Source: Chamaecrista fasciculata (Eukaryota > Streptophyta > Magnoliopsida > Fabales > Fabaceae). Taken from it: a stretch of 64,000 bases of DNA. Location: positions 116,896 through 180,895 of the forward strand of contig QANZ01021267.1 in the NCBI GenBank assembly GCA_003254925.1, written 5' to 3'. Shown piece after piece: positions 25,901-35,965 of the stretch (position 1 is its first letter; each line of letters opens with the position of its first letter). The notes beneath the pieces were generated by a model. The model saw only the letters and a program-made list of their open reading frames with translations, had not been told where the DNA came from and did no database searches. A program made the translations under genes and the position numbers.

Positions 25901-28676
25901 CAACTGAAAGCAGTTGAAGCTTCAACTTCTGCCAAAAATGAAATAAATATTTGAGAAGAAGCTTAAGGGCTTCTTTTTTTATTTATTACTTAAAAAGTAT
26001 ATGGCAACAACTCTATGTTGTAGATTCAAGTTGATTATGCACCAGGCTTTACTTTATGTTCCTCAAATTTGATCGATTTCATATTCTCTTTTTCTAAAGC
26101 TATTTTATTATTTTCAATATTGGTAATATAGGGTATTTAGTTTTAGTGAAAGCAATGTCAAATATTTTGGCATTGGGCCCGAATGTGTAATGCTTATCTT
26201 TATAACAAATGGCTAGACTGCTGAAGCATCATGAATCTTTTGACTGGGTTAGAGAATGCAGCTTGTTGGGAATGATCAAAGGAAATATGTGTGGAGTTCT
26301 CTAAGTAATTTCTGTTGTCCCCTCAATTATTGGACTTCCGTTTTAGCTGGAGTCAAAACTTAATCAAAATTAGACAATTGTCTACCTTATTTATTTCTAA
26401 AATCCTTCATCCTATTTATTTATTGTTGCCTTATAGTTTATTAGTTTAGGTTGATGTGGCTTGAAAATTAGGACTACCTTCTTACTGGTCCTTTTTATAT
26501 AACAAACAAAACAAAAGGTTGAAGTAAGTGCATTGAAAATCAAGGACCTTGCTTCCAAGCCTTCATATACTATTATGTGATTCATATTATGTTTAAACTG
26601 TTAAACCTCTTTCTGATTCTTTTATTCCTAGGCAACCTTGCATAATGGTATACTTCACATGGCTGGGCAATTGGGGCTTGATCCTCCTACAATGAATCTT
26701 TGCAATGGAGGCCCTATTGTGGAATTGGAACAAGCTGTAAAAAACAGTGAGGCAGTGGCAAAGTGCTTTAATTGTTCAATATCTACTACTGCTATTGTTT
26801 TTATTGTTTACTGTTCCCAACATGTTCCATCATTGGAGAGACATGAAATTATGGAGAAACAGAAAACTGTTCTCAGGGAGATGAAGATTTCCCATTTTGA
26901 GGAAAGAGACGTGCACAGAGCATTAGAACCCATTTTCCTTTATGTCCTTGTTCCTGATCTTCCTAAGCGGTGTGAAAACCTCTTGCTCTCTTTAACTTAA
27001 TTTTATATCTGTTAATATTCCTTTATGTTCTCTAACAAAATTAGTATTCTCTATTATTGAAAATAAAACTTCTTTGAGCGGTGAAGTAAAAAAGTAGAAA
27101 GTGGTGACATCTATTTGGTTTCTATATTCTGAGACTCAGATTATAAACTTGGTCTGGAATCTCTTTATTTCCCTATTGAATTCTCGCATTGCCTATCCTT
27201 GTCAAATTATCCAGATATTTAGTTGATCTTATCTCTTGGTTGTTACAGAGCTTTTGTAGAAGTAAAGCCTATTCTTTATGTTGAAGACATGACTATCATT
27301 TATGATGAAGAAGACACGGGAACAACAATTGAGACCATGAGGCAAAATCCAGAGTGTTATTGGGGTTTTGAGCATGAAGGTTGGCATGATGCTTGCATTC
27401 AGAAATGTGTTGTTCGTGGAAAGATATGTGCTATTATATTGTCTATTACTTGGGAGCTGGCTGCAAAGATATGTTCTGATTCTCTTCCTACCAATTTTGT
27501 CAATGGTGATCAATTTCCTCTGGCCAAAGCACATATGGAGAAACTTACCAAATTTTCAGTCTATCTACTTAATAAAGTTCTGTCAGATACTGCTTTTTCC
27601 TGGGAGGATATAATTGTGAGTTTCCTTGCTATTTGCTAAAATCTCATGCCAGTTAAAATTTGATTATTTGCTTCGTCCTTAATTTCTAATAACGTTTCAG
27701 GGCTGTGCATTCCGTATACAACCCGTTGATTGTTTTCTAAAGGATGCTACTTTGTTTACTTGGATACTGGATTTTAATGACTCCCATAAACCTTCTGTAT
27801 ATTATATGCGACTATAAATATAGAGATTATATCATAGCCCGGTAAAAATTATAACTTTTCACAGTATAGGTCTATAGCTTTCTGTACCTATATAATCTCT
27901 TACATGCTGGTGTTTTATTTGATGACATTTATTGGCCCAGAATTAGAAATGTAATCATTTAACATGCGCAGTACATTAACCTCTTAACACATCAATGTAG
28001 GACCAGTAACAGATATAAAGAAGTAAAGGGAGGGGAGAATAGAAATAAGAAGGAAGAGAGAAAAGAGAAGAAAAGAGGGGGAAGTAAAATCTTAGTAGTA
28101 TTCTGAAATTCCAAAATCTTTCTTAAAATTAGTGAGAGGGCTTATAGAGGGAGTTATAGTTAGAAGTTAAAGTATAACAACTTCCAACACAATAAGAATA
28201 GCAAGGATCCTAGTTTCAAGATTTGTTATTCCTTAGGTAATATCAATTTTTGTTTTCCTTAAAATATGTTATTCAATGTATTCCATCATACATTTTGGGG
28301 CTCAGTTCCTTGCAGAAAAGTTTTTCAGAGTAGAAAATGATCAGATAGGAATGTGATTTAGTGGTAGAGACCGAGTAAAATATTATACAAAAGGACATTT
28401 TTACTCTAGTACTTTTTTAAGCCTATTCTTCCTGTTACAGTCTAACATGTCCTCGTGCAGAGTTTACGATTCTACATCCCAACAAGCCTTCAGGTGCCAG
28501 TGAACGAATGGGCGCCTATGTTCAGCAATGCACTTTCGGAACTTGAAGAGTTGAGTCAGAAAGTTATCAGTGGTGACGAGCAAATCTTCAACCTAGTTCC
28601 TGTAATTAGTGCTGGAAGGTCTGCTTCATGCATGGATGATATAGTGACGTGTGAATTACTAGCTAGTAAATCCTGA
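16924..28676 (+). CDS. DPH6: DPH6, diphthine-ammonia ligase (complete, 12 coding exons, 741 aa)
   Basis: Catalyses the last step of diphthamide synthesis: ATP-dependent amidation of diphthine on the conserved His of elongation factor 2, in the cytosol. Exons: 16924-17001, 17113-17184, 18470-18549, 18892-19117, 19223-19255, 19618-19700, 19813-19885, 25020-25347, 25468-25799, 26632-26969, 27249-27615, 28461-28676. They join in frame without a stop. Residues 1-230 form the N-type ATP pyrophosphatase domain ([19 protein letters not shown] at 8-13; GEGGEYET at 199-206). Two RidA/YjgF-like domains follow (about 310-435 and 430-560) with a C-terminal extension, matching the plant/yeast architecture and length (about 700 aa). 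All introns are GT-AG except intron 3, which has donor AAG|GCAAGC (18550). Intron 7 (5.1 kb) holds a copia element. The start is the only ATG giving the conserved [13 protein letters not shown] opening. Exon choice is by homology and splice signals, without transcript data. Confidence 0.93.
18550..18891 (+). other. DPH6: GC-AG intron (DPH6 intron 3)
   Basis: Exon 3 ends ACAAG, followed by GCAAGC, and the acceptor is GATAG at 18891. Only this GC donor keeps the reading frame (GSTR|HKELGY, matching the family). AAG|GCAAG is the strong donor context expected of GC-AG introns. Confidence 0.85.
20186..24305 (-). mobile_element. Decayed full-length copia in DPH6 intron 7
   Basis: LTRs at 20186-20360 and 24130-24305 (about 175 bp, roughly nine bases in ten identical by eye). 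A polypurine tract (complement of CTCCCCCTCAAGTTGG, 20359-20374) abuts the left LTR. A degenerate primer-binding site (TGTTATTAGAGCC on the complement, about 24117-24129) sits inside the right LTR, so the element points left, antisense to DPH6. Integrase pieces ([25 protein letters not shown]) and RT debris are visible at 20.4-23.5 kb with many stops. A GGGGTGGGGT-rich foreign block at about 21770-22230 interrupts the RT. Candidate target duplications (TTAAT/TTTAT) do not match perfectly. Confidence 0.8.
25348..25467 (+). other. DPH6: DPH6 intron 8, 120 bp, stop-free in frame
   Basis: The intron length is a multiple of three and it has no stop in the reading frame of the flanking exons. Retention would add 40 mostly hydrophobic residues just before the first RidA domain instead of truncating the protein. 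Splice sites are canonical (GTCTTG..CTGCAG). Confidence 0.75.
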
Positions 28677-28933
28677 CTCCTGACTTAATTGATTTCTGGA
28701 CATGATGACCAGAAGCTCATGGTAGTCATTGACTGAGCCACAATTGGGAAGCAAGGGTGTATGTGGTTTCCAAACCCTGTTGTCTGGGTTGTGTTTCATA
28801 GACAAGGGATTCACTGTAGTTCAACTGAAAAATGTAGTTTAAGTTATGACTTATGGGAATGGCTCGAAAACAACATTAGGTATAATTTCATTGTATTTAT
28901 AGTTGATTTTGATTCATTCTTTTGTTTAAATTC
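28677..28933 (+). other. DPH6 3' flank
   Basis: This 257-bp stretch between the DPH6 stop and the hairpin element probably holds the 3' UTR. I cannot identify an unambiguous poly-A signal. Confidence 0.4.
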
Positions 28934-29774
28934 GAGTAAAATAACTTTCCGGTCCCTGATTTATGCACTCGCGGACAGATAGGTCCCTGAATTTTACCCA
29001 TTGTACTAGCCGGTCCCCGAATTTTGCAAACGCTGCACTAATTGGTCCCCCGTCATATTGGCGTTACAAAAATGCTGACGTGGCCATAACGGACGTTGAT
29101 GTGTCCCGTTATGCGTTGACGCTGCACTAATTGGTCCCTCCGTCATATTGACCCATTTTTATTCCATTATTCTTAATTCCCCCTCTTTTTTATCATCTTC
29201 ATTCGTTTTAGTTCTAAATCCTCAAAATAAAATTGTACAGTGTCCCAAAACTCTTTCAAACATTTCAATTTAGTCCTTAAAAATATTAAAAACCCTAAAC
29301 CCTAAAACCCCAAACCCTAAACCCTAAAACAAAAGTCTAAGTTCAACAATTAGGTTCTTGACCCATTTTTATACCATTATTCTCAATTCCCCCTTTTTTT
29401 CATCATTTTCATTCAATTTAGTCCAAAATCCTCAAAATAAAATTGTAAAGTGTCCCAAAACTCTTTCAAAGATTCTAATTTAGGCCAAAGTTCTATTTTG
29501 TTCCCTCAAGTTTACTCAAAGTTTCATTTTAATCCCTCAAGTTTTCAAAAAGTTTCACCATTAGTCCCTCTCCAATTTCCATCTAATTTTTCCATTAAAT
29601 AAAAGAAAAAATTGGTTTACATCCCTCAAAAGTTCTAATTTTTTTTAAATTAAAGTCCTTTCTTTTTATCATAGGACCAAAATATAAGAAAAAATAATAA
29701 CTTAGGATTTAAAACAATTTTGCCCAAAACACAAAAAAGAAAAACCCACACGAATCAACCCTTCTTCTTCTTCC

Positions 29775-29870
29775 ATGGCGGCACTTTCTTCTCCTTCTTC
29801 CCTCACTGCCGCCGATGGATCTTCAAATCACCACACCTCTTTCTTCTTCTTCAAATCAAAGCCTCTCAAG
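29775..29870 (+). pseudogene. Captured first exon, unknown host gene (left arm copy)
   Basis: An ATG in good context (CCATGGCGG) opens MAALSSPSSLTAADG..FKSKPLK and runs to CAAG|GTGAAC, a plausible donor. Composition suggests a plastid-targeting N-terminus, but no parent gene is recognised. The same segment is present inverted in the right arm (about 30305-30410), so transcripts would pair across it. It could be a chance ORF, but ATG context and donor favour capture. Confidence 0.5.
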
Positions 29871-30262
29871 GTGAACTTCAACCATACTTGGCACTTGATC
29901 CCCTAGGAGTTGAAAAAGTTTATCCCAGTCGCCAGAGCACCTGAAAAGCTTCGAGCCAAGAATAAGTGGCCCGAAACATTGTCCGTTATATAGCTCCTTC
30001 AAGCAAATCGTTTTGAGAGATGATGCTGCAACACCAGGTCCAATGGCCTCCGTCGTAGCTCCATCGGTGATTCCCCGGAGACGCTTCACGGATAATTCCT
30101 CTATAGCGGCGCAGTTATTGAGCACGGCGTTCATCCCTTTGGCTCTGAAATTGCAGGATCTGCAGGAAAAGTTTCTTCAAACCCTTGCAATTTCTGGCAA
30201 AGGCCTCCATGCTCGAATCCGTGAGTTCACGGCAGGCACGGAGTTTCAGGCGGGTCAGATTA
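29856..30262 (-). pseudogene. Captured F-box/LRR (VFB-type) gene fragment
   Basis: On the minus strand, LKLRACRELTDSSMEAFARN (30258 leftward) and then MNAVLNNCAAIEELSVKRLRG..GVAASSLKTICLKELYNGQC..LFRCSGDWDKL..MVEVHLERL (30134-29856) match leucine-rich repeats of plant VIER F-box proteins, which act in SCF ubiquitin ligases. It covers about 135 residues of mid-LRR; the F-box and C-terminus are absent. One extra base in the A-run near 30167-30170 shifts the frame. It sits in the loop of the hairpin element. The family call comes from recalled LRR motifs. Confidence 0.8.
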
Positions 30263-30699
30263 GGACAAAATTAGAACTTTTTTTTAGGGTTTAGGACGCT
30301 TCTTCCATGGCACTTTCTTTGATTTGAAGAAGAAGAAAGAGGTGTGGTGATTTGAAGATCCATCGGCGGCAGTGAGGGAAGAAGGAGAAGAAAGTGCCGC
30401 CATGGAAGAAGAAGGGTTGATTCGTGTGGGTTTTTCTTTTTTGTGTTTTGGGCAAAATTGTTTTAAATCCTAAGTTATTATTTTTTCTTATATTTTGGTC
30501 CTATGATAAAAAGAAAGGACTTTAATTTAAAAAAAATTAGAACTTTTGAGGAATGTAAACCAATTTTTTCTTTTATTTAATGGAAAAATTATATGGAAAT
30601 TGGAGAAGGACTAATAGTGAAACTTTTTTAAAACTTGAGGGATTAAAATGAAACTTTGAGTAAACTTGAGGGACCAAAATAGAATTTTGGCCTAAATTA

Positions 30700-31550
30700 G
30701 AATCTTTGAAAGAGTTTTGGGACACTTTACAATTTTAGGGTTTAGGGTTTAAAGTTTTTAATATTTTTAAGGACTAAATTAGAATCTTTGAAAGAGTTTT
30801 GGGACACTTTACAATTTTATTTTGAGGATTTTGGACTAAAATGAATGAAAATGATGAAAAAAAGGGGAATTGAGAATAATGGTATAAAAATGGGTCAAGA
30901 ACCTAATTGTTGAACTTAGACTTTTTTTTAGGGTTTAGGGTTTGGGGTTTTAAGGTTTAGGGTTTAGGGTTTTTAATATTTTTAAGGACTAAATTGGAAT
31001 GTTTGGAAGAGTTTTGGGACACTTTACAATTTTATTTTGAGGATTTGGGACTAAAATGAATGAAGATGATGAAAAAAAGGGGGAATTGAGAATAATGGTA
31101 TAAAAATGGGTCAAGAACCTAATTGTTGAACTTAGACTTTTTTTTAGGGTTTAGGGTTTGGGGTTTTAAGGTTTAGGGTTTAGGGTTTTTAATATTTTTA
31201 AGGACTAAATTGGAATGTTTGGAAGAGTTTTGGGACACTTTACAATTTTATTTTGAGGATTTGGGACTAAAATGAATGAAGATGATGAAAAAAAGGGGGA
31301 ATTGAGAATAATGGTATAAAAATGGGTCAAGAACCTAATTGTTGAACTTAGACTTTTTTTTAGGGTTTAGGGTTTGGGGTTTTAAGGTTTAGGGTTTAGG
31401 GTTTTTAATATTTTTAAGGACTAAATTGAAATGTTTGAAAGAGTTTTGGGACACTTTACAATTTTATTTTGAGGATTTGGGACTAAAACGAATGAAGATG
31501 ATAAAAAAGAGGGGGAATTAAGAATAATGGAATAAAAATGGGTCAAGGAC
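30700..31550. repeat. 216-bp tandem repeat, about four units, with TTTAGGG tracts
   Basis: The marker GGGACACTTTACAATTTTAT recurs at 30801, 31016, 31232 and 31448 (spacing 215-216), with a truncated unit before. Each unit contains a short degenerate (TTTAGGG)n run, the plant telomere motif. The two middle units are almost identical, implying recent amplification. Confidence 0.9.
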
Positions 31551-31851
31551 CTATAAGTGCAATGAGAAAATGCTTATGTGTCACTATTTTATGACGTGAC
31601 AGTTTTTTTTTTTTTGCAATATAACGGGATCTGACGTGGCGATAACGGGACACGTCAGCGCATAACGGGACACATCAGCGTCCGTTATGGCCACGTCAGC
31701 ATTTTTGTAACGCCAATATGACGGAGGGACCAATTAGTGCAGCGTTTGCAAAATTCGGGGACCGGCTAGTACAATGGGTAAAATTCAGGGACCTATCTGT
31801 CAGCGAGTGTATAAATCAGGGACAGGAAAGTTATTTTACTCGTTTAAATTC

Positions 31852-32286
31852 ATTAAACTTCGATATAGATAAAAAAATTCAAATCTTCATGATTACGACA
31901 CGTGTTCATGAGAGATATGACAGAGGTTTTACGTTGGCTGTCGCCTGCCTAACACAGGTTTTATGTTGGTTGTTGTTGTTGTTGTTGATTACGACGCGTG
32001 TATGAGGGTTGCTTTTCTTAAAATTTAAATAGTTAAATAATTTAAATACTAATATATTTTAAAAAAATATAGTAATAAGATAAATAATTATGTCAATAAA
32101 CTTTAAAAACGCCTACTTTTAGGTTTGTTTAATGCAAATCTTCAAAACAGTTAAGACTATCCTTAACATTTCTAAGCTTTCTATGATACACCGACCTCTA
32201 TATTAATTTTATATTGAATTATTTAACTTATTTAAGGGGAAAGCAATCTCATAAAAGTAGACATTAATTCAATGTTTAAGTAAATA
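31852..32286. other. AT-rich spacer
   Basis: No gene or bounded element recognised. ATTACGACRCGTGT occurs twice (near 31890 and 31988). Confidence 0.4.
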
Positions 32287-32295
32287 TTTCTAGCA

Positions 32296-33230
32296 AGGTA
32301 GTCAAAGGCGAAAGGCGCCCTCGAGGAACCAAGCCCCTAAAATGCCTTAGGCGAGAGGCGATAGAAAGGTGGTCGCTCGAGCGAACTAAAATGTTATGAC
32401 ATAAATTGAAATACTAGACATATATTACATGAACAAACATATAGAGATGTAATTTTTCTAACTATATGCCACATAAAGCAACTCATAAATTACTATAATA
32501 ATCATTAAGAAACTAGAGTATATATGAAATTGAAGAGCCAAAAGCCAAAACATGTTCACTCAAACTCAAAAAATTCAAAACATAATAAAAATAAGAAAGA
32601 CCCTAAAATAAGAAGTGTCTTATTCTGAATCATGATTCATATTTATAATTATCATCACTTTGTACTCCTTTATTAGATTTATATCCCTCGACATCTTCTT
32701 CTGTCTATAAATCAGTGTCAGAATTTTATATAAAAATAACAGGGCAGTGGGGCACATATATGTAAAAAACCAGAACATAATTTTTAATTTTGGCATAGAA
32801 GTTAGAAGGATATTTATGGCGGTGGTTATTAAGAGATATGGAGGCTGGAATTATGATTGGAACAGTGGAGGTCAATAGTGGAGGAAAATAATATAATAAA
32901 AAAATAGTGGAGGTGGGAGACAAAGAATATAATTAAAAAAGAATAGTGTAGGTATAACACAAAAAATACAATAAAAAAATAATAGTGGAGGTAGGTGACC
33001 GAACAAGATAGCAAATTAATAAATTAGCATGCGATTTTCAGGGCAGAACCGCTTAAGAATAGAAGAAGTAACATGTCTCTTATTTTAAGCGACTAAGTCG
33101 CACGCTTATGCATGATAAAAAGCGCCAAAAGCGAGCGCTTCACTGCGCCTCAATGAACCCAACCCCTCTCATAGTTTGAGAGGCGTTGGACCCCATTTGC
33201 GCCTCGCCTCAGCGCCTTTAACTACACTAA
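32296..33230. mobile_element. 935-bp non-autonomous DNA transposon with 9-bp duplication
   Basis: Flanked by perfect TTTCTAGCA copies (32287-32295 and 33231-33239). The ends share an inverted GTAGTYAAAGGCG core and GCGCCTCGCC-rich subterminal repeats. There is no transposase. The 9-bp duplication favours a Mutator-like origin; hAT-type (8 bp) is the alternative if the edge is off by one. Confidence 0.75.
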
Positions 33231-33239
33231 TTTCTAGCA

Positions 33240-34040
33240 TAACATTATAATAGTGTGATAAGTTCAAGACAAGTAACTCCTCAAAGTATGATAAATTCAA
33301 ACAAATCACTTGTGAAAGTGCGGTGAGTCTGTTTGGCCAAAGTTAAAAGTGTGGTTAGTTAATCACATACACAAGTAATCAAGGTTTTTGTGCAATAAGT
33401 GAATAGATGTGCTGCTCAAACGAAAATTATTATTTGCCATCATGATTAAATAAGAATTGAAATAGGTGTAACTTATAAGTAATAAGGCATCCTCTAAGAA
33501 TCACATGTTTACCATCATGATTTTATAATTTTAACACAGAGCACAACTACAACATAAAAGAAATGAAAACGAAATATACAATGATTATATTTTCATGGTT
33601 ACCATACATGATAAACAAGTAAGGAAACATGACAACCATATATATACAAGAATATCGCAACACATCTTTAATATCACTGAAAGGTTTCAGGCGTATTTGG
33701 ATGGACTAAACCAAGTACTCACGCGAAGACCTGGTCATGATCTCAAATAGAAATCTATGCTCTCGCGTTGCTCACAGCAAATAGACTGATAGGAGAAGAA
33801 TGATGATGAGAAAAACGGTTCTCAAATCTCTCAACCTAAACTTTCTCTTCAAGTTCTATGTGTGGAAGTTTTTCCTTTCTCAATGGAAAACCAAAACATG
33901 CATCTTTTTTCATCATGATCGTGGGGGGTGTAGAATTTAATAATTATAATAATTATTATTATTCTACTCACACAAGATAACCATCCCTCACCCCATGATC
34001 CTTATAATATTTAATTAATTAAATTAATTAATAAAACACA
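33240..34040. other. AT-rich intergenic DNA
   Basis: No conserved frame or structural RNA seen. Short AT-rich microsatellites only. Confidence 0.4.

Positions 34041-34114
<74 letters not shown>
34041..34114 (+). repeat. (AAT)n microsatellite at the edge of the assembly gap
   Basis: About 25 AAT units run directly into the N block at 34115-34487. Confidence 0.95.
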
Positions 34115-34487
34115 NNNNNNNNNNNNNNNNNNNNNNNNNNNNNNNNNNNNNNNNNNNNNNNNNNNNNNNNNNNNNNNNNNNNNNNNNNNNNNNNNNNNNN
34201 NNNNNNNNNNNNNNNNNNNNNNNNNNNNNNNNNNNNNNNNNNNNNNNNNNNNNNNNNNNNNNNNNNNNNNNNNNNNNNNNNNNNNNNNNNNNNNNNNNNN
34301 NNNNNNNNNNNNNNNNNNNNNNNNNNNNNNNNNNNNNNNNNNNNNNNNNNNNNNNNNNNNNNNNNNNNNNNNNNNNNNNNNNNNNNNNNNNNNNNNNNNN
34401 NNNNNNNNNNNNNNNNNNNNNNNNNNNNNNNNNNNNNNNNNNNNNNNNNNNNNNNNNNNNNNNNNNNNNNNNNNNNNNNNNNNNNNN

Positions 34488-34913
34488 AATAGTTAGGGTC
34501 TTAAAATAGTATTTTAACTAAAGACCCTGAGATTGTTAGGCAAATTATCACGTGCACCGTTAGTTTTTTGACGGTCAAAACCACCTAGACCCTATTTTGC
34601 AAACGGAGTTAACCTCAGGCCCCAATTTGAAACTTTTCAAACCACATGTACCCTATCTGAAATAGGGCCAAACCACAGGACCCTATTTTGTAATTTACCC
34701 TAAAAAGTAAAGAACTTTAATATAAGAAAATAAAACTTTTGGGGATGAAAGTTTATTTTTCCTCTTTTTTTAACGAAAAAATGGATGGAAAACGTTAGAG
34801 GGACCAACTTTGACAAGTTTTGGATAACTGAGGGACCAATATGGAACGAAAAATAACTGAGGGACCTATTTGGAACAATGAGTATAACAGAGGGACCAAA
34901 ATAGGACTTTGGC
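34488..34913. mobile_element. Right part of GGTCC-type foldback elements; left part lost in the gap
   Basis: Ends ...GGACTTTGGCC at 34913, the same terminus and subterminal GAGGGACCAA blocks as the element at 11359. A second family (CCACAGGACCCTATTTTGTA near 34670) precedes it. The other ends must lie inside the N gap. The flank after 34913 is again AAT-rich, suggesting insertion into the microsatellite. Confidence 0.65.
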
Positions 34914-35064
34914 CTAATAATAACAATAATAATAGTTATAGTTATTATTATTTAGGATTATGGATTTGATTAGGTCCAATCCACCAAGGTAGATCCACAT
35001 TCCTACAAGATAAATATTAGTCAAACTTACAAGATTGGAATGGAAATATATATATATATATATA

Positions 35065-35242
35065 TCTTATATTATATGGTTTCACCTTTTCTGGTCGTCC
35101 ATGTTTAAAACTATAGTCTATGAAAATTAAAAATAAGAGAAAATTTACTATTTGGTCTCTTTCTTTACTAAGTTAACAATTTAGTCTCTTATTTATTCTA
35201 CATACATATTTGCGTGCCCGTTAGGGCACGCAAAGCCCCTAG
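35065..35242 (+). mobile_element. 178-bp mini-Helitron in a TA microsatellite
   Basis: The 5' end is TC (35065) preceded by A. The 3' end is CTAG (35239-35242) followed by T. Seven bases before CTAG is a perfect 8-bp hairpin, GCGTGCCC / GGGCACGC (35212-35219 and 35224-35231) with a 4-nt loop. Insertion between A and T, without duplication, in a TA run is the Helitron rule. It has no coding capacity. Confidence 0.8.
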
Positions 35243-35965
35243 TATATATATATATATATATGATCAAAAGAGATTTTAACTTTATAATTACTAGTATAAA
35301 GTATTTAAAAAAAAGTAAATTGATAATTTTTAACACTAAGGGGAGAAAGAAATGAACTGATAATTTAGAGAAGTCTAAAACCCAATAATATTAACGGAAT
35401 TTTTACAAATTAAAAACTGTCAAAATTATAAATATAATAGAATCATAAAACCATCAAACTGTCCAAACAATTCATTGTCAACAGCCATGCTTCAAAGTGA
35501 TGTGGATTATTCTATTTATAGATGAAATTCAAGACTTATTTGGCCACGTTTCCCGACTCAACATATCTTTAAGTAATTTCTTGGTAAAAGGAAATTCAGA
35601 CAAAAAGTTAAAATCGAAGAACAGTTTGTTGAATCGATTTTTTCTTTAAATTGTCAAATTACTGAAAACTAACAAGGGAATGTAATTAGTTGTAGTAAAT
35701 GATATTTGTGAATGGAAGTATTACTCTTTGAAACGATTTTTTAAAAGTTGGTCAAACCAGAGATTTTATCAAACTATTTTTTACAATGAAAAGAAAAATA
35801 GCAAACACTTTTTGTTGCTAGGCCCAACAGCCTGTTTGTTCCGGTGAATGTATTGTATTGTATTTGTATATAGATGTTAAGCTTTAAGATACATTCCAGC
35901 TGGAACAAAAAACAAAAATGCAGAGAGCATTGTGATAATAGCAAACAAATCCAACAAGATGTTGA
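35243..35965. other. Region 3' of KNL1
   Basis: AT-rich DNA that should contain the KNL1 3' UTR near 35.7-35.96 kb. No other feature recognised. Confidence 0.4.

Larger units (their letters stand above)
28934..31841. mobile_element. 2.9-kb hairpin Mutator-like element with captured exons
   Basis: The termini GAGTAAAATAACTTTCC and its inverse lie between perfect 10-bp duplications GTTTAAATTC (28924-28933 and 31842-31851). The arms are inverted repeats over most of their length. The outer 150-230 bp carry repeated GGTCCC/GGGACC blocks. Next come 215-bp tandem units with telomere-like tracts (two in the left arm, more in the right), then an inner pair of ends (GGCCAAAGTTCTATTTTG at 29483 and its inverse near 30695), then captured gene pieces. 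No transposase is encoded. The TSD length and GGTCC-rich long TIRs fit non-autonomous Mutator-like or Pack-MULE elements. Confidence 0.85.
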
